Source: Kribbella steppae (GTDB taxonomy: Bacteria > Actinomycetota > Actinomycetes > Propionibacteriales > Kribbellaceae). From it: a stretch of 64,000 nucleotides of DNA. The notes under the pieces were generated by a model, which searched no databases, had not been told where the DNA came from, and saw only the letters and a program-made list of their open reading frames with translations. This document shows positions 25,321-33,056 of the stretch, piece after piece. The stretch lies in NCBI RefSeq assembly GCF_004342025.1, contig NZ_SLWN01000005.1, positions 517,481-581,480 of the forward strand, given 5' to 3'. Within the stretch, counting starts at the first letter, position 1. Each line of letters begins with the position of its first letter. Position numbers and translations under genes: made by a program.

Positions 25321-25944
25321 ATGGGAGTCGACAATTTCGTCAACTGGCTTCGCGACGCCGCGAGTACCTTGCACGACAATGCGGCGTACCTGACCGAGCT
25401 GGACTCGGCGATCGGGGACGCGGATCACGGCGCCAACATGGACCGAGGATTCCAGGCGATCGTCGCGGTGCTGGACGAGTCCACCTTCGCATCGGCCGAC
25501 GAGCTGATGAAGAAGGCCGGGATGACGCTGGTCAGCAAGGTCGGCGGGGCGAGCGGGCCGCTGTACGGAACGTTCTTCCTGCGCTTCGGAACCGTCCTCG
25601 CCGGCACCTCGTCGATCACCCCCGAGGTGATCGGCGAGGCTTTCAAGGCCGGCGTCGGCGGCATCCTCCAGCGCGGCAAGGCGGAGCTCGGCGACAAGAC
25701 CATGTACGACGCCTGGGCGCCGGCGCTGGACGCGTACGACGCTGCCGTCGCGGGCGGATCGGATCTCGCCGGTGCCCTGAACGCGGCAGCGGAGGCGGCC
25801 GCGAAGGGCCGGGACGCGACAGTTCCGCTGGTCGCCCGGAAGGGGCGCGCAAGCTACCTGGGCGAGCGCAGCGCCGGGCACCAGGATCCCGGGGCGACGA
25901 GCACCACCCTGCTGCTGGAGTCGGCCGCGCGCACACTCGCATGA
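25321..25944 (+). CDS. dhaL: Dihydroxyacetone kinase subunit DhaL
   Basis: A 207-residue ADP-binding subunit. The Mg-ADP-coordinating motif IGDADHGANM lies at residues 31-40, followed by a helical barrel and the GATSTTLLLE segment near the C-terminus. In PTS-type systems DhaL keeps a bound ADP that is rephosphorylated by DhaM and transfers phosphate to the substrate held by DhaK. ATG 25321 is used; a GTG at 25315 overlapping the dhaK stop (GTGA) is an equally possible, coupled start two codons upstream. Its stop overlaps the dhaM start as ATGA. Confidence 0.95.
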   Translation: MGVDNFVNWLRDAASTLHDNAAYLTELDSAIGDADHGANMDRGFQAIVAVLDESTFASADELMKKAGMTLVSKVGGASGPLYGTFFLRFGTVLAGTSSITPEVIGEAFKAGVGGILQRGKAELGDKTMYDAWAPALDAYDAAVAGGSDLAGALNAAAEAAAKGRDATVPLVARKGRASYLGERSAGHQDPGATSTTLLLESAARTLA

Positions 25945-28271
25945 TCGGGATCGTGGTGGTGTCGCACAGCCATGCGCTGGCGACCGCCGCGGTCGGGCTC
26001 GCCGCCGAGATGGTTGCCGAGGACAAGCGCCCGGCGATCGCAGTGGCGGCCGGGCTGGACGATAAGACCTTCGGCACCGACGCGATGGCGGTCTCCGAGG
26101 CGATCACGGCGGTCGACAGCCCGGACGGCGTACTCGTGCTGCTCGACCTGGGCAGTGCGGTGCTGAGCGCCGAGCTGGCCTTGGAGTTCGTGGATCCCGA
26201 CATCGCCGAGCGGGTGAAGTTGTCCAGCGCGCCGTTGGTCGAAGGGCTGGTCGCGGCCGTGGTCACCGCGTCGACCGGCGCTTCCCTCGACGCGGTCATC
26301 GCCGAGGCCAACCGTGGATTGGTTGCCAAGCAGGACCATCTCGGCGAGACAAGCCCTGTGCAGCAAGCAGAGCTGGCGGCGGCTGATCAGGTCATTGAAC
26401 TTGCGCTGAGCAACGAGCACGGACTGCACGCCCGCCCGGCCGCGCGGCTCGTTGCCTTGGTCAACTCCTTCGACGCCGCCGTCACGCTGACCGATCTGGA
26501 CACCGGTCGCGGCCCGGTCGACGCGGGCAGCCTCAGCATGGTAGCCACGCTCAACGCCCAGCAGGGTCACCGCCTCCAGGTCGGCGCAAGCGGTCCGCAG
26601 GCGGCCGAGGCGCTTGCCGCGATCAACGATCTGGCCACGCAGAACTTCGGCGACGACGCACCGGCAGCCGAGACGTCCCAGCCTGCCAGCGGTTCAGGAC
26701 TGGACGTGGCGATCGGACCCGCGGTCGTCGTTGAGGCCGGGGTAGACCTGAGCGGCTATACACCAGGGGACGACGAACGAGGCCGACTCGACGCCGCCTT
26801 GTCGTCAGCATCCGTCGAGCTCGAACACCTCCGAGACACCAGCACGGATCACGGCGGATTCTTCGACGCACACCTCGCGCTGCTGACTGACCGCACCCCG
26901 CTCGACGCCATCCACCGTGCGATCTCTGCGGGTTCGTCCGCCCCGGACGCGTGGAAGCAGACGTACGACGAACTGGCGGCGCGGTTCGAAGGGTTGGACG
27001 ACGCCTACCAGCGAGAGCGCGCGCAGGACGTCCGCAGCGTGCGTGATCGCGTACTGCGTGCCCTCACTGGCAGCACGTCCAACGACGAAACGCCGGCCGG
27101 CAGCATCCTCGTCGTACCCGAGCTGGATGCGGCCACCGCCGCGACCCTCGACGCCGCGCAGATCGGCGGTATCGCGGTCCGCGCGGCCGGGACCACCGGC
27201 CACGGCGTGATCGTCGCCCGCTCCCGCGGGATCCCGCTGATCACCGGCATCGGCGACGTCGCCGTACCAACCGGTGCGACCGTCGCCTTCGACGCCCGGA
27301 CCGGCTCCTTCGAGGTCTCGCCCGATGAAGCGGCATTCCGTACGACGATCGCGGATCGGCTGGCGCAACGAGAGCAGGCCGTGGCCGAGGCGGACCAGCC
27401 CGCCATGACACTCGATGGGCGCACGGTCGAGGTGCTCGTCAACGTCGGCTCCGTGCAGGACGCGGTCGATGCGCACGGAGCGGACGGCTCGGGCCTCGTC
27501 CGGACCGAGGTGCTCTTCGGCGATCGGCGTACGGCCCCGACTGTGGCCGAGCAGGTCGAGCGGTTCCGGGCGATCGCGGCAGCACTCGACGGGAAGCCGA
27601 TCACCATCCGCACCTGGGACATCGGCGGCGACAAGCCACTGCCGTTCCTGCCGCAGGACCGCGAGGCGAACCCGTTCCTGGGCGAGCGCGGTATCCGCGT
27701 CTTCCGCCGGCGCCCGCAACTACTCCGCGACCAGCTCGAAGCGATCCGCCAGATCGCGGTGGAAACCCCGGTCCACGTGATGTTCCCGATGGTGACGACG
27801 GCCGACGAGGTGGCGTGGGCGCTCGACGAGCTCGGGCCACGGCCGGACGGGCTGGAGGTCGGCATCATGGTCGAGGTCCCGGCCGCCGCGCTCCGTATCG
27901 AAACTCTTGCCGCCGGCCTCGACTTCGTCAGCATTGGTACGAACGACCTCACGCAGTACACGACCGCCGCCGACCGCACCAACTCCGCTGTGGCCCCACT
28001 GGCCGACGGTCTGGACCCCGCCGTACTGCAGCTGATCGACCACGTCGTCCGCAACGCCGGTGTCCGTGTCGCCGTCTGTGGTGACCTGGCCAGCGACCCG
28101 CAGAGCGCCGTACTGCTGGCAGCCCTTGGTGTGCACGAGCTCAGCGCCGTCGGTCCGCAGGTGCCACTGGTCAAGGCACTACTCCGGCAGACGGACCTCA
28201 CGCAGGTGCCAACAGCTGAAGTGCTTAGCGCCCGCGACGCAGCCGAGGTGCGTCAGCTGGTACGGCGGTAG
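25941..28271 (+). CDS. dhaM: DhaM-HPr-enzyme I fusion phosphotransferase
   Basis: A 776-residue three-part phosphorelay protein. Residues 1-135 are the EIIA-type DhaM domain with His9 in VVVSHSH. Residues about 150-235 are HPr with His163 in GLHARPA. From about 255 to the end is enzyme I: phospho-His421 in AGTTGHGVIVARS, PEP-binding GLVRTEVLF, RTWDIGGDKP and SIGTNDLTQYT, and Cys713 in AVCGDL. All relay residues are present, so one chain could carry phosphate from PEP to DhaL. E. coli DhaM carries only a truncated enzyme-I part and needs general PTS proteins, so the full-length enzyme I here is notable. It could also serve other PTS permeases. Confidence 0.93.
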   Translation: MIGIVVVSHSHALATAAVGLAAEMVAEDKRPAIAVAAGLDDKTFGTDAMAVSEAITAVDSPDGVLVLLDLGSAVLSAELALEFVDPDIAERVKLSSAPLVEGLVAAVVTASTGASLDAVIAEANRGLVAKQDHLGETSPVQQAELAAADQVIELALSNEHGLHARPAARLVALVNSFDAAVTLTDLDTGRGPVDAGSLSMVATLNAQQGHRLQVGASGPQAAEALAAINDLATQNFGDDAPAAETSQPASGSGLDVAIGPAVVVEAGVDLSGYTPGDDERGRLDAALSSASVELEHLRDTSTDHGGFFDAHLALLTDRTPLDAIHRAISAGSSAPDAWKQTYDELAARFEGLDDAYQRERAQDVRSVRDRVLRALTGSTSNDETPAGSILVVPELDAATAATLDAAQIGGIAVRAAGTTGHGVIVARSRGIPLITGIGDVAVPTGATVAFDARTGSFEVSPDEAAFRTTIADRLAQREQAVAEADQPAMTLDGRTVEVLVNVGSVQDAVDAHGADGSGLVRTEVLFGDRRTAPTVAEQVERFRAIAAALDGKPITIRTWDIGGDKPLPFLPQDREANPFLGERGIRVFRRRPQLLRDQLEAIRQIAVETPVHVMFPMVTTADEVAWALDELGPRPDGLEVGIMVEVPAAALRIETLAAGLDFVSIGTNDLTQYTTAADRTNSAVAPLADGLDPAVLQLIDHVVRNAGVRVAVCGDLASDPQSAVLLAALGVHELSAVGPQVPLVKALLRQTDLTQVPTAEVLSARDAAEVRQLVRR

Positions 28272-28906
28272 TACAGCAGCTCGACCAGGTTGAAGCCGGA
28301 CGTGCGTGTGAGCTTGGCCGGGAGCGTGTAGCTCTCACCAGGCTCCAAGTACGTCACGTCCGGGCTGTCCAGGTCGAGGTCGACCACCAGCGCCGGGTAC
28401 GCACCGGTGTGCCACGTGTAGGACTCCCCCGCGTCCGGTGTGACGTGCTGGATGCGTACGTCGTCTTCGTCGACGACCACCTTGGCTGGGACCTCACCGA
28501 CCTGCTCGAACCCGGCGTCGGTCGGCACACCCTCGATCACGAAGTACGGGTCGCCGGACGCCTCCTCGCCGAGGTCGAGCACCTCGATCAGCCGGTTGAG
28601 GTACAGCGACTCCCCGTCGTTGGTGAGCATGTGCACCGGCGACACCGGCCGATAGACCGAACCGCCCACCGTCTCGTTGAGCTGCCGCGCCGGACTGCCG
28701 TCCAGCCAGTCCATGTGACACGGGGACGTCGACAGGCACAGCACGACGTACGGGTTGTGGTGCAAGTGCCAGCCCTGCGCCTCACCGGGAGCGAGAGAGA
28801 CCTCCCATACGCGAACCCGTGAGTTCTTCAGCAGAACGCGCGTACCGATCTCGCCGAGGACGACCTCGGTCCCGTCCGGCGCGGCGACGGTGGTGCCTGC
28901 GGTCAT
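28253..28906 (-). CDS. Cupin-fold protein
   Basis: A 217-residue protein with two beta-barrel segments. The first has a cupin metal motif, SLAPGEAQGWHLHHNPYVVL, where the His residues of WHLHHN are the likely ligands. The second half has GESYTWHTGAYPALVVDLD and ends YTLPAKLTRTSGF. It may be a small-molecule dioxygenase, isomerase or sugar-binding protein; no substrate is visible. Its 3' end overlaps dhaM by 19 bp tail to tail, and it starts 4 bp inside the GNAT gene, so it is the second gene of a two-gene unit. Confidence 0.75.
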   Translation of the reverse strand: MTAGTTVAAPDGTEVVLGEIGTRVLLKNSRVRVWEVSLAPGEAQGWHLHHNPYVVLCLSTSPCHMDWLDGSPARQLNETVGGSVYRPVSPVHMLTNDGESLYLNRLIEVLDLGEEASGDPYFVIEGVPTDAGFEQVGEVPAKVVVDEDDVRIQHVTPDAGESYTWHTGAYPALVVDLDLDSPDVTYLEPGESYTLPAKLTRTSGFNLVELLYYRRTS

Positions 28907-29451
28907 AAAACCTTCTCCTCGTCGATGGGGCGTTCCATAGCTACACCACCGAGCAGCACGCCGTCCGGCATGGTCAGCTCGACGGTCTCGACCTCAGTGA
29001 ACCCGAAGGCCTTGTACAGCGGTACGCCGGGCAGTGTCGCCATCAGCGCGAGTTGGGTGAAGCCCTCAGCCCTGGCCGCGTCGACACAGGCGGTGAGGAT
29101 CGCCCGGCCGAGTCCACGCCTGGTCCAGTCGCTGCGTACGAACATCGCCCGGATCCGGGCCGGCTCGGTCGCCGGGTCCAGCAGTCGCCCGTCGGCGCCC
29201 GCCGTACTGGCGTTGAAAAGCTTGTTGCGCCGGCTCCAGCCACCGCAGGCGACGACCTCTCCACCCGCCTCGTGGACGTAGTACGTGCCGTCGTCGATCA
29301 GGGCGTGGTCCAGCGTGGTGATGTGCTCCGCCGCACTCGCTGTCTGAGCGGCGTCGTAGTACGCCGGGAACAGCTCCCGCACCGACCTCCGAGCCAATTC
29401 GGCAATCGCCGGCCCGTCCGCCCGCACCGCGACCCGCAACACAGCCTCCAC
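28903..29451 (-). CDS. GNAT family N-acetyltransferase
   Basis: A 182-residue acetyltransferase. The acetyl-CoA motif A is RAMFVRSDWTRRGLGRAILT (Q/RxxGxG/A form), and the C-terminal ATLPGVPLYKAFGFTEVETV contains the Tyr often used as general acid. Acceptor unknown; family members acetylate amines on small molecules, peptides or antibiotics. It is translationally coupled to the cupin gene by a 4-bp overlap. GTG start at 29451. Confidence 0.9.
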   Translation of the reverse strand: MEAVLRVAVRADGPAIAELARRSVRELFPAYYDAAQTASAAEHITTLDHALIDDGTYYVHEAGGEVVACGGWSRRNKLFNASTAGADGRLLDPATEPARIRAMFVRSDWTRRGLGRAILTACVDAARAEGFTQLALMATLPGVPLYKAFGFTEVETVELTMPDGVLLGGVAMERPIDEEKVL

Positions 29452-29521
29452 GCCCCACAGGCTAGTTCCGCAACATCCGCGCGGTGAAATGGGGAGGCCC
29501 GGTGCCGGACATCTATCGGGT

Positions 29522-30012
29522 ATGACGCAGACACCGATCGAGGCCCGGCCGGGGCCGGTGAGTGAGGGAGTCGTGCACGACCACCCACCACCAGACGGAC
29601 GCCGTGAGCGGTTCGAAGACGTGTTCGGCGCGCACCGGGAGGCCGTCCTCGGCTACCTGCGCCGCCGGACCGACAGCGGTCACGACGCCGCCGACCTGCT
29701 GGCGGACACGTTCCTGGTGGCTTGGCGGCGGCTGGACGACGTACCACCCGGCAACCAGACCAGACCATGGCTGTACGGCGTGGCACGCAGAGTGCTGGCC
29801 AATCACCGCAGGGGTGAGGGCCGCCGGCACGCACTGGCCACGAAGCTCCGCCAGGAACTCACCGATCTGGACACGACCGACACTGCGTTACCGGACGACA
29901 CCCCAGCGGCCCGGGCAGTCAGACGGCTCCCGGCAACTGGTACGTGCACGACGCCATGTCGCACGCCCCTGGCGAGGTCATCCTCTTCGTCGGCGCCAAG
30001 CCGGAGAAGTAG
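29522..30012 (+). pseudogene. Truncated ECF sigma factor joined to an unrelated gene tail
   Basis: From ATG 29522 the frame encodes sigma region 2: FEDVFGAHREAVLGYLRRRT, AADLLADTFLVAWRRLDDVP and TRPWLYGVARRVLANHRRG. Near 29915 resemblance stops and region 4, needed for -35 recognition, never appears. In another frame (+1) the same place continues with PGNWYVHDAMSHAPGEVILF, VGAKPEK and a TAG at 30010-30012, which reads like the natural C-terminus of a different protein. A deletion that removed the 3' part of the sigma gene and the 5' part of the next gene explains this. The plain sigma frame otherwise runs on far downstream as junk. Confidence 0.6.
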
Positions 30013-30034
30013 GTCCGCCCAGCTCCCGTCGGCC

Positions 30035-30526
30035 TCAGGGCCGGCGGGAGCGTCTGGTTTTGCCGGCCGCCCAGCGATACGCGACGAACGTCCAGACCAG
30101 GGCAGGCAGACCGAAGATCACCGCAGCGACCTCACGGCCGAAGACCAGGAGGACCAGACCGGTCAGGAAGAACGGCGCGGCCAGCCAGACCGCACCGGCG
30201 AACGCGGCCCACCGCCATCGACCCGGCTTGCGCGGCTCCGGCTTGTACAGCGAAGGCGCCGGCAGCCCGGCGAAGATCGGCTGCAGGTCCGCATGCGTGA
30301 CAGCTTCGTTCAGCCGGTCGACCCGGGTATGCAACTCGTCCTCGTCCAGCCGCCCGACGGCGAACTGCTCGGCCAGGTCGTCGGTGCAGATCCGGCGCTC
30401 CTCATCGGTCAGCCGAATACTCGCCGCCCGCCGCCGAGCCGCCGCGACTCGAGCCTCCTGCCCGGCAGCAGCAGCCAGCCCCATCAACTCCCCCACCGCA
30501 GGCTTACCCGATCCCCGCTCCGCCAT
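30035..30526 (-). CDS. DUF1707 domain membrane protein
   Basis: A 163-residue protein. Residues about 38-90 form the DUF1707 domain (IRLTDEERRICTDDLAEQFA, GRLDEDELHTRV), a short SHOCT-like helical unit common in actinobacteria. Two membrane helices follow (WAAFAGAVWLAAPFFLTGLV and AAVIFGLPALVWTFVAY), then a basic tail. A Pro-rich linker joins the parts. Function of the family is unknown; it is often a regulatory or adaptor module near membrane signalling genes. Divergent from the WXG100-like cassette across about 100 bp. Confidence 0.8.
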   Translation of the reverse strand: MAERGSGKPAVGELMGLAAAAGQEARVAAARRRAASIRLTDEERRICTDDLAEQFAVGRLDEDELHTRVDRLNEAVTHADLQPIFAGLPAPSLYKPEPRKPGRWRWAAFAGAVWLAAPFFLTGLVLLVFGREVAAVIFGLPALVWTFVAYRWAAGKTRRSRRP

Positions 30527-30624
30527 GGCCTCACCTCACTCGTCCCCTTCGAGTGTGCCAGACCGCCCCCGGGTAGGCCCTTTGGCGGGATAGCGTTCTG
30601 CGCGAGCGAGAGGAGTCACGGACT

Positions 30625-30933
30625 GTGGCACGACCCGACGAGCCCGGTGTGGAGAGCCCGGAGGCGATGAAGAAGCGCGCTGCCGCGCTGCGGGAGGCAG
30701 CAGGCCGGGCGAGGACCCTGGCCGGTCCACTCGGCACCCATATGGACCTGCCGGTGAAGTCCGCCACCGCCGACGACGTGTGGCATGGTCCGTACGCGCA
30801 GGAGTCGACGGCGCGACTGCAGAAGGACCAGAAGACCGTCCGCGGCCTCGCCGCGGACCTGAACGCGACTGCTGACGCTTGGATCCGTGAGGCCGAGCGC
30901 CTCGAATCCGAAGCCGCCTCGGCCCCGAAGTAA
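30625..30933 (+). CDS. WXG100-like small helical protein
   Basis: A 102-residue protein with two long helices separated by a turn containing WHG (Trp53-Gly55), the W-x-G signature of ESAT-6-like proteins: DDVWHGPYAQESTARLQKDQ. Such proteins are exported by type VII secretion or act as partners of larger effectors. No YxxxD/E export signal is visible in the C-terminal helix. GTG start after AGAGGAG. It is the first gene of a tight plus-strand cassette, 7 nt before the calpain-like gene, as expected for a small partner encoded just upstream of its effector. Confidence 0.65.
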   Translation: MARPDEPGVESPEAMKKRAAALREAAGRARTLAGPLGTHMDLPVKSATADDVWHGPYAQESTARLQKDQKTVRGLAADLNATADAWIREAERLESEAASAPK

Positions 30934-30940
30934 GGACGAG

Positions 30941-32449
30941 ATGACGACATACGTTGGGTTCGACCTGACCCGGGTGCGCGGGCTGGCCAAAGACCTGCGC
31001 AAGGTCGCCGGCGCCTCCTCCACGCTGCACAGCGACGTGAAGAAGGTGCTCGACGACGCCGCGAGCCACCTGAACGGCAAGCCGGTGACGAACAGCGACC
31101 AGCTGGCCGCGGTCCAGCTGGGCAGCATCGGTCTGTTCGGCGGGATCACCTTCGCGCCGCCGGGGAACCTGGCCGGGCCGCTCGACGACATGGCCGGCAG
31201 CATCGACCGCCGGGCGAACCACCTGGAGAAGTGCAAGGAGCTCCAGGACAACTGCAAGGGCACCGTCGACCCGTCGCTGGTGTTCGTCGACGAGCCGCCG
31301 CCGGACCCGGAGAAGGTCAACGAGGCGCTCGAGGCGCTGCGTGACATGCAGGACAAGGACACCGGCATGAACGGCAACCGCGATGACCTGCAGTCGGTCG
31401 CGGACAAGCTGAAGGGGCTGACGTCGGCCGAGCTCGACATGTTCCTGAACGCGGCGAAGCCCGAGGAACTGGAGAGCCTGCGCAAGCAGATGGAGACCAC
31501 CGGCTCCGCCGGCTTCCTGTGGATGGGCGACAACGGACTGCCGGTCGGCGAGCGCATCGAGTTCGCCAGCGCGCTGCTGGCGAAGGCCTCCCCCGAGAAC
31601 CAGGAGAAGCTGCTGGCGGCCTTCCCCTGGTTGCAGCCCGGTTTCGAGTCGACCGACGTGTACCTGGACAAGTTCAACGACCAGACCGGCAAGGCCACCA
31701 ACGGCATGCACTACGGTCTGCCGTCCGACCCGCTGTTCACGAACAAGCCGCTGGGTGAGGACGTCTACCAGGGCCAGCTGGGCGACTGCTGGTACATCGC
31801 TTCGCTGACGGCGACCGCGCAGCGCGACCCGGACTTCATCCGCGAGGGCATCAAGGAGAACCCGAACGGGACGATCTCGGTGCGCGTCTGGGACGCCGAC
31901 GGCAACCAGCGGTGGGTGACGATGAACCGCGAGCTGCCGCTGGACGAGAACGGCGACCCGGTCGGCGCGCACGGCGACGGCTCGACGTGGGCGGCGTACT
32001 ACGAGAAGGCCTTCGCGATCGCCTACGAGGGCGACGAGGGCGGTGCGCCGGACGGCAAGGAAGGCAACGACGCCTACGACCGCTCGGAGCAGGGCACCTA
32101 TGGCGCGACCGAGTGGGACTACACCGACCAGGCGCCGCCGTATGTGACCGGCCAGGACTCCGAAGGCATCGGCACGAACTACGACGACGTCAAGGAGGCC
32201 TACGACTCGGGCCACCCGGTGATCGTCGCCTCCAACAGCGACAAGGACGGCGTACCGGACAACTGGTCCCAGGAGCAGAAGGACGCCTACGTCACCCGGC
32301 ACGTGTACTTCGTCAAGGAGTTCACCCCGGATGGCAAGATCGTGCTGGGCAACCCGTGGGGTCCTGACTCACCCACGGTCACGGTCACCCAGGACGAGTT
32401 CGAGGACATGTTCGACGACGCCCAGTCGCTGCAGATCAAGGGGAAGTGA
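30941..32449 (+). CDS. Calpain family (C2-type) cysteine protease, putative type VII effector
   Basis: A 502-residue protein. Residues 1-110 are helical, of the kind seen at the N-termini of type VII substrates. The C-terminal half is a calpain-type catalytic domain: Cys283 in VYQGQLGDCWYIASLT, His454 in VTRHVYFVKEF and Asn471 in KIVLGNPWG. STWAAYYEKAFAIAY matches the conserved EKAYA helix. All three catalytic residues are intact, so activity is expected. There is no Sec signal peptide. ATG 30941 follows AAGGACGAG. Context (WXG100-like partner upstream, small protein and lipoprotein downstream) suggests a secreted proteolytic toxin or processing enzyme with cognate partners; this is inference. 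Confidence 0.8.
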   Translation: MTTYVGFDLTRVRGLAKDLRKVAGASSTLHSDVKKVLDDAASHLNGKPVTNSDQLAAVQLGSIGLFGGITFAPPGNLAGPLDDMAGSIDRRANHLEKCKELQDNCKGTVDPSLVFVDEPPPDPEKVNEALEALRDMQDKDTGMNGNRDDLQSVADKLKGLTSAELDMFLNAAKPEELESLRKQMETTGSAGFLWMGDNGLPVGERIEFASALLAKASPENQEKLLAAFPWLQPGFESTDVYLDKFNDQTGKATNGMHYGLPSDPLFTNKPLGEDVYQGQLGDCWYIASLTATAQRDPDFIREGIKENPNGTISVRVWDADGNQRWVTMNRELPLDENGDPVGAHGDGSTWAAYYEKAFAIAYEGDEGGAPDGKEGNDAYDRSEQGTYGATEWDYTDQAPPYVTGQDSEGIGTNYDDVKEAYDSGHPVIVASNSDKDGVPDNWSQEQKDAYVTRHVYFVKEFTPDGKIVLGNPWGPDSPTVTVTQDEFEDMFDDAQSLQIKGK

Positions 32450-32451
32450 CG

Positions 32452-32697
32452 ATGGAGACCTGGCGGATCCGGCAAGGCGTGCCCTATCGGATCACCGACG
32501 ACGGCCACGAGCTCCTGATCGGCCTCGCGGACATCGACGCCGACCAGGCGCGGCTGACCGTGCACAGCGACGGCGAGTGGGTGGCAGGTTACGACCTCAC
32601 GACCGGCGCCGAGTGCGAGATCGGCGGCAAGCGGTGGAGGGTCAACTTGATCGCCGGAGCACCCCGGCGGTATGTCGAACTGCAGGAGCAGCCGTGA
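32452..32697 (+). CDS. Small beta-type protein (DUF6406-like), possible partner of the protease
   Basis: An 81-residue protein with alternating strands and no signal: IRQGVPYRITDDGHELLIGL, ARLTVHSDGEWVAGYDL, then CEIGGKRWRVNLIAGAPRR. The layout (an RLxxG start, central beta-sandwich, then GGKRWRV) resembles small actinobacterial DUF6406-type proteins, recalled from memory and not certain. A GTG at 32446 overlaps the protease stop (GTGA) and would add two residues; the ATG at 32452 is used. Its stop overlaps the lipoprotein start. Position suggests an inhibitor or immunity-type role for the protease; function not shown. Confidence 0.6.
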   Translation: METWRIRQGVPYRITDDGHELLIGLADIDADQARLTVHSDGEWVAGYDLTTGAECEIGGKRWRVNLIAGAPRRYVELQEQP

Positions 32698-33056
32698 GAG
32701 TCACAAGTGTCCTCGTCACCGCCGGCCTGGTTGTCGCGACCGTCACCGCCTGCTCGGGCGGTGACGACAAGGCCGAGACCACGCCGGCACCGCCCAGCTG
32801 CGTAGGCAAGGACACCCCGGACAGCACTCACGTGCTGTCGTCCGGCCCGGTCAACCTGCCGTCCGGCGGTCGCGCCGTCCTCCAGGAGACGCATCTGGAC
32901 GCCAACCCGCCGACCGCCCGCCTGTCGCTGCTCGGCACCGACGCGGGGGAGACCACCGCGGCCGACGTCAGCGTGGGCGGAACGGTCACGGTGAAGGCGA
33001 CCAAGTACTCCGTGGTCGAGATCTGCTCGGACCGGGTCCAGCTCGCCAAGAGTTAG
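32694..33056 (+). CDS. Small lipoprotein, last gene of the calpain cassette
   Basis: A 120-residue protein with a lipoprotein signal: VRVTSVLVTAGLVVATVTAC, Cys20 being the lipidation site. The mature part is beta-rich, ending GGTVTVKATKYSVVEICSDR; its strand pattern parallels the preceding 81-residue protein (GG-turn followed by a hydrophobic strand), so the two may be related, one cytoplasmic and one surface-anchored. Two Cys besides the lipid Cys could form a disulfide. GTG start at 32694 overlaps the previous stop as GTGA. It converges on purL with a 4-bp overlap. Confidence 0.7.
   Translation: MRVTSVLVTAGLVVATVTACSGGDDKAETTPAPPSCVGKDTPDSTHVLSSGPVNLPSGGRAVLQETHLDANPPTARLSLLGTDAGETTAADVSVGGTVTVKATKYSVVEICSDRVQLAKS

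Noticed and set aside
30536..32302. Long minus-strand frame opposite the calpain cassette
   Set aside because: Val/Arg/Leu low-complexity translation typical of shadows; the plus-strand genes have catalytic motifs and ribosome binding sites.
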